Of a DNA stretch of 64,000 nucleotides, positions 8,448 to 16,493 are shown one piece after another. The notes beneath the pieces are model-generated. The model was not told where the DNA came from. It did no database searches and saw only the letters and a list, made by a program, of their open reading frames with translations. A program made the translations under genes and the position numbers. The DNA is from Streptomyces changanensis. GTDB lineage: Bacteria > Actinomycetota > Actinomycetes > Streptomycetales > Streptomycetaceae. The stretch is from contig NZ_CP102333.1 of the NCBI RefSeq assembly GCF_024600715.1, positions 1 through 64,000 on the forward strand, written 5' to 3'. The stretch's first letter is position 1. Each line of letters starts with the position of its first letter.

Positions 8448-8460
8448 GGCGGCACGGCCG

Positions 8461-8560
8461 GGGAAGGGCAACGAGCCGCCACACCGCCGCGCCGACGCCA
8501 TGCTCCTGGAGCTGCTCCAGGGTAGTGACGACGACGGGCACCGCCTGGCTGTAGTCCTTC
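8461..8560 (-). pseudogene. Remnant related to the 39-aa ORF at 7.3 kb
   Basis: The minus-strand frame reads DYSQAVPVVVTTLEQLQEHG then VGAAVWRLVALP, resembling the 39-aa ORF (ATTTLHQLTHDG, RPVWRVVGHG). It then runs into G/C repeat sequence, so it is probably a fragment. Confidence 0.3.
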
Positions 8561-8768
8561 CGCCGTGATCCCCCGGTGGATGGTCTGGTACCGGCGCGGC
8601 GGCCGTACGGCGGAGTGGCCCGGGGGCCTGAGGCGACCTCGGCCGTACGGCGACCTCGGCCAGCGGCCGTACGACGGCCGGAGCCGGGGCGTGACCGAGG
8701 GTTCGACGGGTACACGCGGTCGCACACGACGGAGCGTCAGCGCACCACCGAGGAAGTGGGGTCCAACC

Positions 8769-9011
8769 ATGATGATCGCCGGGATCATTGCCGTCTGCGT
8801 CATACTCGCCGTTCTGGCGTTCTTCCTGCCCCGCCTCTCCAAGCACCCTGAGCGCGGTACTCAGAAGACCCTCGGCCTGGGTTCCCGCGCGGGCGGCAAG
8901 GCCCCCGGCCCGCTGGGCCGCCTCTTCAGCAAGCCGTTCAGCAGCAGCTCGAAGGCGGTCGGCAAGAGTGGCACGGCCGGCCGCCGCATGCGGGGCCACA
9001 TGCCCTTCTGA
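8769..9011 (+). CDS. DUF6411-like single-pass membrane protein (80 aa)
   Basis: The protein starts MMIAGIIAVCVILAVLAFFL, one N-terminal helix, followed by RLSKHPERGTQKTLGLGSRA and a basic Ser/Gly-rich tail ending MRGHMPF. This matches the Streptomyces family I know as DUF6411, and length and ending fit well. A GAGGAAG box lies about 13 bases upstream. The gene is followed by a perfect hairpin. The function of the family is unknown; the basic tail would face the cytosol. Confidence 0.8.
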   Translation: MMIAGIIAVCVILAVLAFFLPRLSKHPERGTQKTLGLGSRAGGKAPGPLGRLFSKPFSSSSKAVGKSGTAGRRMRGHMPF

Positions 9012-9304
9012 CCCCACGTCCCACTCGGCCCGGCCCGCAATCCCCGTTGGCGGCCGGGCCGCGGTGTGTCTGCGAGGGCGAGCAGCAGAGTCTGCCCGCG
9101 CTGCTCGATCTCCTCGATCGGCTGGGAGAGGCAATCGGCAGCTTCGCGGAGAATGCCGTCGGCGAGGGCGCCGCGGCCGTCGTTCTTCGGCAGGGTGGCA
9201 GCGTGGCGCTGGTCGTCAGCGGCAAGCGCGCGGGCGTGGCCGGTGAGCTGGAGGGCGAGCTGCTCCAAGTCGCTGGCGGTGAGGGTGTCCTGGTCGGTCC
9301 ACAC
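8861..9304 (-). pseudogene. Decayed copy of a small helical protein gene (paralogue of the 12.5-12.8 kb gene)
   Basis: Coding similarity begins upstream of the first usable start: PYECLVKAVLVWTDQDTLTA at about 9334, then DLEQLALQLTGHARALAADD and a helical tail. The paralogue at 12.47-12.81 kb starts MPYECLVKAALAW, but here the ATG is lost. The frame runs tail-to-tail through the terminator and into the DUF6411-like gene, which also suggests a lost native stop. Function unknown. Confidence 0.5.
9026..9061 (+). terminator. Terminator hairpin after DUF6411-like gene
   Basis: Perfect 10-bp stem CGGCCCGGCC (9026-9035) / GGCCGGGCCG (9052-9061), 14 bases after the stop codon. Confidence 0.75.
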
Positions 9305-9452
9305 GAGGACGGCCTTGACGAGGCACTCGTACGGTTCGCGATCGACCGGAAGCCCGGCTCGATCAGGCCGTCGGGGTCATACAGGACCGTGTGGGTGCTG
9401 GTGTACATGGCTGGCCTCGCTGCCGAGAGCGTCGTGTGCGGGTGTCCGGCGC

Positions 9453-9632
9453 TCACCAGTGGGGGTCCTCGCCGCCGCCAACTCCGTCGTCCTGGTCCAG
9501 GACGTGCTGGCCGAGGAAGCGGGCGTAGCGGCGGTCGGCGCGTGCCAGCAGGGCCGGGGAGGGTCGGCCGAAGGCGGGGGGCTGGAGGCCGCGTCCTTCG
9601 GGTGCGGGTCCGGGGGGTGTGGGTGCGCTCAT
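9453..9632 (-). CDS. Short hypothetical (59 aa)
   Basis: It encodes MSAPTPPGPAPEGRGLQPPA, then FGRPSPALLARADRRYARFL and an acidic/glycine end. A GAAGG lies upstream of the ATG. The length and proline-rich start resemble small plasmid-encoded Streptomyces proteins. No named family. The interval 9633-9951 upstream holds no gene that I can see. Confidence 0.45.
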   Translation of the reverse strand: MSAPTPPGPAPEGRGLQPPAFGRPSPALLARADRRYARFLGQHVLDQDDGVGGGEDPHW

Positions 9633-9951
9633 GGGGCACAGCCTTCTGTTGCTGGGTTGCGCCGGTGCCGTTCGACGCCACGGAGGCCGCCGCGCGGCTC
9701 TCAACGAGATTGCGGGTGATTGCGGAAGTTCACTCCAGGGCGCCGGTCGCGGCCTGGATTAGGGCGCGGGCGGCGTCGCTGTAGACGGCCATCCCCGCGA
9801 GCCCGGCGTGAGCGACGTAAGGGCCGTCCCCGCCCACCCGTAGACCCGGGCGGATCGGCCGCCCACAACGGGGCTGGCGACCGTCCCGGCCCACGGCCAC
9901 GGATCACCCCCAGCGGCGCAGCACCGCGCGTCGCGCGCGAAGGAGGGGACC

Positions 9952-11212
9952 ATGGTTCGCGTCACCGGCATGGTCGCCTCCGCCAGCTTCAAGCCGCTCG
10001 TGGCCGTGCTCCAGGGCCTGCGCAGCCACGGTGAGCGCCTCGTCGAGCAGCTCGCCTCCCGCGCGCTCACCAGCGGCCAGCGCAAGGTGCACGTCCGGCG
10101 TGACGAGGAGGGGCGGATCGTCGGGGCCGGCGGTACGGGCGACGGCGAGGACCAGGAGCACGACGACACGCAGGCCGCCGCCGAAGCGGCGCTGCTGCAC
10201 TTCTCCAGCCCGCGTGACGCCGCGACCATCGCCGCGTTCCTGCGCACCCGGGTCTACCGGCCGGAGTCGCTGGTGTGGCTGGAGGGCTACCAGGCGCTGC
10301 TGCGCTGGCGGAAGGAGAACGAGATCACCGGCCTGTACGCCGTTCCGTATGACGTCGAGGTCGAGGTCGGTGTCACCAAGGATTTCCCGCTTGGCCGGTG
10401 GGTGCATCAGCAGCGGAAGGCGCTGCGGGCGGGTGAGCTGGAGGAGCGGCGCAAGACCCTGCTGGACGCGCCGGAGGCCGGGATGGTGTGGGAGCCCGGT
10501 GAGGAGGCGTGGGAGAACAAGCTCGCCGCGCTCCGGGCCTACCGGCGGGCCATGGGGCACCTCGCGCCGCGTCAGGACGCGGTGTGGGGCGAGGGAGAGG
10601 CGATGGTGCCCACCGGGCAGCACATGGCCAACCTCCGGCGCAAGGGCGCCCTGGGCAAGGACGCGGAGCGGGCCGCCGTGCGCGCGCAGCAGCTGACCAC
10701 GATCGATGAGGACTGGAACTGCCCGTGGCCGCTGGACTGGCAGCGCCACTACCGCGTCCTTGCGGACCTCGTCGACGCCGACGGCCACCTGCCCGAAATC
10801 GCACCCGGCGTCACGTTCGACGGCGATGACATCGGACGGTGGCTGGAGCGGCAGAAGAACCCGGGCACCTGGGCCCAGCTCCTCCCCGAACAGACAGGAA
10901 CGGCTGACCAAGCTGGGCGTGCAACCCGCTCCGGCGCCGTCTCCCACCCCTGCGGCCACGCGCGCGAAAGGCCCGAGCAAGGCGCAGCAGGCGTTCCAGC
11001 GGGGCCTGGCGGCCCTCACGCAGTGGGTCGAGCGGGAAGGCGCGGACCGGCCCGTGCCAAGGGGACACAGCGAACAGATCACCGTCGACGGTGAGGCGGA
11101 GCCGGTGGTCGTGAAGCTGGGCGTATGGATTTCGAACACACGTGCGAGACGCGACAGGCTCACCGCTGCCCAGCTCGCCGCACTCGCAGCGCTGGGCGTG
11201 GACTGGGCGTGA
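9952..11212 (+). pseudogene. Truncated second TtrA-like helicase (HA domains only, frameshifted)
   Basis: The segment matches the C-terminal half of the 2.3-4.8 kb helicase: LRSHGERLVEQLA mirrors LRAHDARVVEQLA, and HA modules recur (LGRWVHQQRKALRAG, GRWLERQKNPGTWAQLL, LGVWISNTRARRDRL). The whole ATPase core is missing. A frame change near 10,890 separates the last ~110 residues (ERLTKLGVQPAP onward to LGVDWA). An AGGAGGGG box precedes the ATG at 9952, so a stub could still be made. A perfect hairpin follows, as after the intact copy. Confidence 0.85.
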
Positions 11213-11261
11213 CACCGGCTGCGGCTGGTCGTTGAACAGGACGGTCAGCGAAGTGCACCGA

Positions 11262-11291
11262 GAGGCCCCGGGCGTCTTCGCCCGGGGCCTC
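11262..11291 (+). terminator. Terminator after helicase remnant
   Basis: Perfect 13-bp stem GAGGCCCCGGGCG (11262-11274) / CGCCCGGGGCCTC (11279-11291) with loop TCTT. Placement about 50 bases after the helicase remnant parallels the terminator after the intact helicase operon. Confidence 0.85.
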
Positions 11292-11427
11292 GTGCTGTCA
11301 GCGCCGGCGGCTCCGCCCGGTCATGGCGCGGGCCTGCAACGCGAGGTGCAACACCGATTCCACGAACCTCGATTTGCGGCATCACCGCAGGTCAGAACGC
11401 GATGCGCGGCGGTGTTGCACTGAACAT

Positions 11428-11904
11428 GTCGCCCTGGACGCTTTCGACGCTGCGGCCGCTCCGTGGCGTGAGGCCCTCAAGGACCTGGACGAAGACGTCC
11501 TCGCCGAGGCCGCCGCCGAAGCGCGGGCCTTCGGCCCCGGCCCGGCGGCCGCCGTCGACGAGCTGGGGCGCGGCCTGCTCGGGCAGTTGGCCGACTGGCA
11601 GCAGACGATCGGCGAGCTGGGCCGCGCGCTCACCACGGCAACTGAACGCCGACCGCTACCCGGCTGGTCCACTGACGCCGGCCGCACCGAGGACATCGGG
11701 TGGCGCCAGGCCCGCACCACGCTGCTCGAGGCCGTCGCACACCACCACCACGCTCACCTGCTCCCCGCCATCGTCGAGCCGGGCGGTGAGCTGGAGCTCC
11801 CCGCTACCCGTAACGGGCGCTTCAGGGGCGCGGTCATCCCAGAAGGCTGCGCGGTCAGCGACGCTGGCCGCCGCCGATGCGGCGGTCGTCGGCCAGTGCG
11901 GTAA
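11428..11904 (+). CDS. Hypothetical helical protein, 5-prime end unclear
   Basis: The frame reads ALDAFDAAAAPWREALKDLD then an alanine/glutamate-rich helical region (EDVLAEAAAEARAFGPGPAA, VDELGRGLLGQLADWQQTI). Base use is strongly coding-like. There is no good start codon near the similarity; the nearest in-frame ATG at 11323 adds unlikely cysteine/arginine-rich sequence. The 3-prime end overlaps the convergent gene by 50 bases. It could be a truncated gene. Confidence 0.4.
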   Translation, partial: VALDAFDAAAAPWREALKDLDEDVLAEAAAEARAFGPGPAAAVDELGRGLLGQLADWQQTIGELGRALTTATERRPLPGWSTDAGRTEDIGWRQARTTLLEAVAHHHHAHLLPAIVEPGGELELPATRNGRFRGAVIPEGCAVSDAGRRRCGGRRPVR

Positions 11905-12247
11905 GCGGGCCGAACTCGCGGGCAAGCTGGCTCCACGTCAGAACCTCGCCACAGCGGGCCGGGAACTCCTTCGGGTTGAACTCGGGCATGGTCCAGGTGC
12001 CAGTGCCCCGGTCCCGCAGCCACAGGTCCCCGTCACCGTCGACCACAGTCGGCGGGACCGGTACGGGCTCGGCCTGATCGATGGGCTCCCAGGTGACCCG
12101 GCCCGGGTGTGAAACGCGGCGCAGCTCGGTGGTGGCCAGCCGCGCTGCCAAGTCACGGGTGGACTCTTCGGCGTCCTTGACCGACGCGAGTCGGAATGCG
12201 TCGTTGAGTACGGGCAGGACTGGATTCTTGCTGCGCTTTGAACTCAT
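11855..12247 (-). CDS. Hypothetical protein (130 aa)
   Basis: The protein starts MSSKRSKNPVLPVLNDAFRL, contains a central proline/valine linker and the tryptophan-bearing DGDGDLWLRDRGTGTWTM, and ends basic. The ATG at 12247 has GGAGG about 9 bases upstream, which fixes the start. No known domain, signal or membrane segment is seen. It is divergent from a 53-aa ORF and sits in the duplicated small-gene block. Confidence 0.65.
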   Translation of the reverse strand: MSSKRSKNPVLPVLNDAFRLASVKDAEESTRDLAARLATTELRRVSHPGRVTWEPIDQAEPVPVPPTVVDGDGDLWLRDRGTGTWTMPEFNPKEFPARCGEVLTWSQLAREFGPLTALADDRRIGGGQRR

Positions 12248-12284
12248 ACGCTGACTACCTCCGGTCGGGGGCGTCACATCCGTT

Positions 12285-12446
12285 ATGGCACCCCGTAGAG
12301 CAACACGGTATCCGAGGCGGGAGCCGGGCCAGGCCTCCTCCGCTGGAACGGTCAGCAAGCCCGCCGACGCCCAGGAAGATGCTCTGCGCCAGGTCAGCGA
12401 CTTGTTGGGTGAGGCGAGGAAGGCACTCGACACGCTGACGAAGTAG
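12285..12446 (+). CDS. Short ORF (53 aa), helical C-terminus
   Basis: It starts MAPRRATRYPRREPG and continues VSKPADAQEDALRQVSDLLG to a Lys-rich end, with a good amphipathic helix over the last ~30 residues. It is divergent from the 130-aa gene with only 37 bases between starts. No clear ribosome site. Coding potential rests on the regular helix pattern alone. Confidence 0.35.
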   Translation: MAPRRATRYPRREPGQASSAGTVSKPADAQEDALRQVSDLLGEARKALDTLTK

Positions 12447-12472
12447 CTGGAAGCAACCGTCCAGCCCACGGT

Positions 12473-12809
12473 TCAGCCCCCGCTCGGTACAACCCTCTCC
12501 GGGGCGAGCGCGGCCTCCAGGCGGTCCAGCCGTTCGTAGAGAGCGTGAACGAGGCGGGCGCGGTTCTGAACGCAGCGCACGGTGCCCTCCAGGTCGCGGA
12601 CAGCCGGCCTTCCGCCTCGCGCAGGACGACGTCGGCGAGCGCCTTGGGTCCGCTGTCCTTGGGCAGCTGGTCGGCGTGGCGGCGGACGTCGCAGGCGACG
12701 GCGCGGGCGTGGCCGGTGAGCTGGAGGGCGATCTGCTCCAAGTCGCGGGCGGTGAGGGTGTCCTCGCCGGTCCACGCGAGAGCGGCCTTGACGAGGCACT
12801 CGTACGGCA
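12473..12809 (-). pseudogene. Small helical protein gene, frameshifted (paralogue of 8.9-9.3 kb)
   Basis: The first frame reads MPYECLVKAALAWTGEDTLT and DLEQIALQLTGHARAVACDV through EAEGRLSA. The second frame continues from about 12,600 as VRDLEGTVRCVQNRARLVHA, YERLDRLEAALAPE and stop. Joined, this is a coherent all-helical protein of about 110 residues. The break is a one-base-class shift near 12,595-12,602. Function unknown; it resembles plasmid-borne Streptomyces hypotheticals. Confidence 0.65.
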
Positions 12810-12893
12810 TACGGCGAGATCCTCGGCGGTGTGGAGCCCTGCAGTCACCGGCCCTGCCCGGCCGGTCCCACGACCTGTTCCGTCGCCGACCTG

Positions 12894-13394
12894 TCAGGGG
12901 TAGTACGACAGGTAGACAATGGGGGACCAGGCAGTACAAAGAGTCCCGCTGCACGCTCGCACCTGAACCGTGTAGCTGGTGTATTGCCCCTTGGCGTGCG
13001 CGGCAGGCAGCGTCTTCTTACGTGAGCCAGCCGCACGGTCGTTGTATGTGTGGGTTTCGCCCGCAGGCGAGAGCGTCCACTTGACTTTGTACCACGCGGG
13101 CGCCTTGTAGCCACCGTAGTAGAGGGTGACCGTGTTCGTGCAGCGGTCGTATCGCGCGCCGGCATAGGGGGTCCCGGAGTGCTTCCACTTCAATGGACCG
13201 CTTCCTACGGGGGTGCCTTTGTTGAAGGTATGACCGTCCACATAGCACGGCGTATACGGAGCCTTATTACTCTGTGCCTGCGCGGTCATCTCTTTCGCGC
13301 CAGCGCCCGGGACGGTGAGGCCTGCCACGAAAAGCCCGCTGGCTACCGCGACCGTCATGGTAGTGCGCAGTTTGGTAGCTGGAAAAATCTTCAT
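12894..13394 (-). CDS. Secreted protein with signal peptide (166 aa)
   Basis: The protein starts MKIFPATKLRTTMTVAVASG and has a typical Sec signal peptide to about residue 33 (AGLTVPGAGAKE). The mature part has four cysteines (TPCYV, DRCTN, RACSG, TLCTAW) and many Thr/Tyr, suggesting a disulfide-stabilised beta-rich extracellular protein. GGGAGGG lies 7 bases before the ATG. The family is not recognised. It seems intact, unlike its neighbours. Confidence 0.75.
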   Translation of the reverse strand: MKIFPATKLRTTMTVAVASGLFVAGLTVPGAGAKEMTAQAQSNKAPYTPCYVDGHTFNKGTPVGSGPLKWKHSGTPYAGARYDRCTNTVTLYYGGYKAPAWYKVKWTLSPAGETHTYNDRAAGSRKKTLPAAHAKGQYTSYTVQVRACSGTLCTAWSPIVYLSYYP

Positions 13395-13518
13395 GTCGTA
13401 CCCTCCCTTGCCTGAGCGGTGTAACCGATACGTCGTCCTGACACTGCGATTATCCCGTCGGTATAACTCTGACGCGACTCGTACGCTGCTGTGACCGGGC
13501 GGTTTTCAACCATCCGAA

Positions 13519-13903
13519 CTCGAAGTGAATGCGCAGGTCGTGACCGACCCAGCCGGGCGATTGCTGTGGATCTCACCCGCGCTGCCCGGCCGCACCCACG
13601 ACCTGACAGCGGCCCGCACCCACCGGATCATTCGTCTCTGTGAACGCCAGGGCGTCCCGATTATCGCCGACCGGGCCTACATCGGAGCAAGCTCATGGGT
13701 GACGACACCCCTCAGACGCCCACCGGGCCGCGAGCTCACCCCGACCCGGCAAACCGTCAACCGTGCGCTGTCCGCGGCACGGACCGGTCTAACGCGGCGT
13801 GGCACGACTGAAGTTTTTGCGCATCTTCCACAGATCCCGGTGCAGCCCGAATCGGATGACGTCAATCGCCGCGGTCGTCCTCACCCTGGAACGGCAACAC
13901 TGA
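13519..13903 (+). pseudogene. IS5-type (DDE_Tnp_4-like) transposase fragment
   Basis: VNAQVVTDPAGRLLWISPAL, GRTHDLTAARTHRII and GVPIIADRAYIGA are typical of the central DDE region. After a frame change near 13,800 the text continues VARLKFLRIFHRSRCSPNRM and LTLERQH then stop, the usual family C-terminus. The N-terminal third is absent. It lies between the secreted-protein gene and a 5-prime-truncated plasmid gene. Confidence 0.75.
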
Positions 13904-14034
13904 AACAGCTCACTGGTCAACCCCCGAGAATGGCGGCCCCGGGCTCTTTGGTCCCCGCTGAGGAACGTTCAGTTTCCGCGAGCTCGCGGGGATCTGGCCC
14001 CGGGCTTCCCTCTCCGACCCAAGCCGCCAAATAG

Positions 14035-14349
14035 AGGTCCCGGCGCGAGACGGACCTGGTCGCCGCCGACACCCCGCTCGGACCCGAGCAGGCCGCCGCC
14101 CGCCTCCGGGTCCGCCGTGCCGACTTCGACCACATGGTCCGGCTCGGATGGGTCCGCTCCCCGCAGTCGATCGAGGTCCGCTTCGGCACCAGCCGGGCCG
14201 GGGCCGTCGACGTCGCGCTCTACACCACGGCCTCTGTCGACGCGATCGCCCCCGCCCACCCGGAGGTCGACTGGGAGCAGCTGCGCGCGGTGGAGAAGGG
14301 CCGGCGCTCCCCGCTCGCCGTGCTGACGAAGCAGGCCGCCCCGGCCTGA
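14035..14349 (+). pseudogene. 5-prime-truncated plasmid-type gene (helix-turn-helix-like end)
   Basis: The open frame after a stop at 14,032 reads LVAADTPLGPEQAAARLRVR, RADFDHMVRLGWVR and ends LTKQAAPA. No start codon exists before 14,134 (MVRLGW). The pattern PEQAAARLRVRRADFDHMVR resembles the helix-turn-helix segment at the end of Streptomyces plasmid proteins; I infer a DNA-binding role. It was probably cut when the adjacent transposase fragment arrived. Confidence 0.55.
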
Positions 14350-14417
14350 CCCGAGCCGCTGCTCGTCGTCGCCGCCCCCCCTGTACCGACAGGGAGGGGC
14401 AGCGACGCCGTGTGGGG

Positions 14418-14678
14418 TCAGCCGCGGCGGCGGAACAGGCCGCGGAGCTTGCCCGCTTCTGGTCGTGCTCCGGCTCCGGTTCTGGTGGCGTGGCGGCCTG
14501 GAGGCGGGCGGCTTCGGCGGCGGCTTCCTTGCGGGCGACGTCTTCGGCGTGGCAGTCGCCGCACACCGACAGGTCCCCGGCCTTCCAGGCCGTCCGGTGC
14601 GCGGTGGTCTCCTCCCAGCGCTCGTCGGTGAACTTCTGCCCGCACCGCTGGCACACCGGCCGCCTCGCCTCCCGCTTA
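14418..14678 (-). pseudogene. 3-prime half of IS-split zinc-finger gene
   Basis: This reads KREARRPVCQRCGQKFTDER, then VCGDCHAEDVARKEAAAEAA and, after a one-base shift near 14,455, AGKLRGLFRRRG and stop. The CxxC pairs suggest a zinc ribbon, and the basic LFRRRG end is typical of small plasmid proteins in Streptomyces. Removing the IS5-type element and one TTA copy joins it in frame to the 5-prime half at 15.57-16.08 kb (GWAA-KREARRP). Confidence 0.75.
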
Positions 14679-15565
14679 CTGATCGTTTCAAAATGAGTTC
14701 GGTGTAGGGGCTTGGCAGTCAGGTCTGGTGGCTGCAGAGTGGTGCGGGTGTCGGATGATCTTGTGCCTGATGAGCTGTGGGAACGCGTCGCTCCTCTGCT
14801 GCCGCCCCGGCCGCCGCGGCGTCATCGGTATCCCGGGCGTCTGCCGGCGGACGACCGTGCGGCCTTGCGGGGCATCGTGTATGTGCTGCGCAAGAACGTG
14901 AGCTGGAGGGACGTGCCGGCCGAGCGGACCGGCTGCAGCGGGGTGACGGCCTGGCGGCGGCTGCGGGACTGGACCGAGGCCGGTGTCTGGCCCCGCCTGC
15001 ACGAAGTCCTCCTGGCCGAGCTGCGCAAGGCAGGTCTGCTCGACATGAAGGACTGCGCGATCGACGGCTCGCACATCCGGGCCCTGAAAGGGGGGCTCAC
15101 ACCGGACCTTCGCCGGTCGACCGCGCCCGGCCGGGCAGCAAGCACCACCTGATCGTCGACCGCCACGGCACACCCCTCGCTGTCACCCTGACCGGCGGGA
15201 ACAGGCACGACGTGACCCAACTGACGCCCCTGCTGGAAGCGATACCCCGCATCCGCGGACTTCGCGGGCGGCCGCGGCACCGGCCGGGCCGGCTCTTCGC
15301 CGATCGCGGCTACGACTACGACAAGTACCGGCGGATCCTGCGAACCCGCGGCATCACACCCAAGATCGCCCGCCGAGGCGTGCCACACGGATCAGGTCTG
15401 GGCAAGACACGCTGGGTCATCGAGCGGACCTTCGCCTGGCTCCACCAGTTCAAACGCCTCCGCACCCGCTACGAGATACGCGCCGACCTCCACCTCGGCC
15501 TGCTCCAACTCGCCTGCAACATCATCTGCTTGCGACGCCTACGAACCTCCTTCTGAAACGATCAG
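14679..15565 (+). mobile_element. Intact IS5-type insertion sequence (887 bp, TTA duplication)
   Basis: Terminal inverted repeats CTGATCGTTTCA (14679-14690) and TGAAACGATCAG (15554-15565) are perfect over 12 bases and extend imperfectly. The element is flanked by a TTA duplication at 14676-14678 and 15566-15568. It encodes a two-frame transposase and interrupts a zinc-finger gene exactly. Confidence 0.9.
14748..15556 (+). CDS. IS5-type transposase made by -1 frameshift
   Basis: The first frame starts VSDDLVPDELWERVAPLLPP and carries the helix-turn-helix region and first catalytic Asp (CAIDGSHIRALKGG). The second frame, one base back, resumes GAHTGPSPVDRARPGSKHHL, then LFADRGYDYDKYR (second Asp) and RWVIERTFAWLHQFKRLRTR (catalytic Glu region). 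The switch lies at AAAGGGGGG near 15,090, a plausible slippery site. The DDE enzyme moves the surrounding element. Confidence 0.88.
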
Positions 15566-16080
15566 TTAGCGGCCCACCCCGGGATGCGCGGCTGGAAGAA
15601 GTAGCCGGTGTTCTTGGCGACGGTGATCGCGGCGGCGGCCGGGCTGTCGGAACCGACCGGGATGTGCGGGTAGACGCAGTCGATCAGGTCGTACGACTCG
15701 TCATCGTTGCCGCCGGAGCCGACCACGGCGCACACCGGGTCGTGGTAACCGGTGGCTCCGGTCCACACTCCGGGCCAGTCGGGGTGCTGCTCAGTGACGT
15801 GCATGTCGCAGTTCTGACACTGGACCTTCTGCTCCCTGCCGGTCAGCTTCCCGGCCGCGCGAGCATGAGCGGCATCGAGGACGTGGCCGACCCGCTTCGG
15901 GGACTTGTGCCCGAAGCGGGAGCGGTCGCAGACCGGGCCGAACTCGTTTTCCACGCTGACCAGCACACCCGGCCAGTGTGGGTGCCGGTCGGTCACCGGC
16001 GCCCCGCAGCCGGCGCACCCGCGGGCGGTCAGGCCGTGCTCGCGGAACAGGGCGTAGGTCTCTTCCGGCAGCGTGGAAGA
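15566..16080 (-). pseudogene. 5-prime half of IS-split zinc-finger gene
   Basis: The coding text begins around 16,080 (LPEETYALFREHGLTARGCA) with no clear ATG. A GTG at 15,996 gives a start inside the protein. CAGCGAPVTDRHPHWPG and CQNCDMHVTEQHPDWPG are two similar CxxC modules about 65 residues apart, each followed by a V/T-D/E-xH-P-x-WPG pattern: an internal repeat. A third CxxC region lies in the 3-prime half beyond the IS. The IS interrupts after GWAA. Function unknown; probably a multi-zinc-ribbon plasmid protein. Confidence 0.7.
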
Positions 16081-16493
16081 GCAGCATCCCCATTGCGTGC
16101 TCGGTATTGGTCACGAAGGCTAGTGACCGTCCGGACGAGCTGGTCAGCCACATCTCAAGCCGCCCGCTGTCGACCCTCGAGCGCTGCCGTGGCTGTCGCT
16201 TCGGGGAGACGTCGAGGCTGGCTGATCGGGAAACGGGAAGCGACCCGGCTGCTTTCGCTGAGAACGTTTCCGGTCAGCTTGCCTCTCAGAAAAAGTGCCT
16301 TGCGACAAGACAATCGTTGCCCCGCGACATGATTTGCGGCGGAAAAGCCGGTCGCATACTTGGCTAGTTCTCGACCGTGTGTGCGACTGGATGGCGGGCA
16401 GGTCCCGGCCGGCCGGAGCGCCGCTGTGGCAGCGTGTGCGGCTCCGGTGGCCGTTGGGGCCGCTGTGACATCTCTTCTCGTGGGGGGAAGTGC

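Larger units (their letters stand above)
7480..8460. repeat. One-kilobase low-complexity G/C tandem-repeat tract
   Basis: The region is built almost wholly from CGG, CAG, GAC and GCA words in short tandem arrays: a CAGCGGCCC-type 9-mer at 7779-7830, CGGACCGCGGC 11-mers at 7875-7907, and the arrays at 8267-8310 and 8391-8447. All frames stay open for hundreds of codons because stop codons cannot form in this composition, so the long overlapping ORFs here are not evidence of genes. It separates two related short minus-strand frames. Confidence 0.8.

Noticed and set aside
7348..8727. Several overlapping ORFs of 300-400 codons
   Set aside because: All frames are open because the repeat words cannot form stops; peptides are simple repeats.
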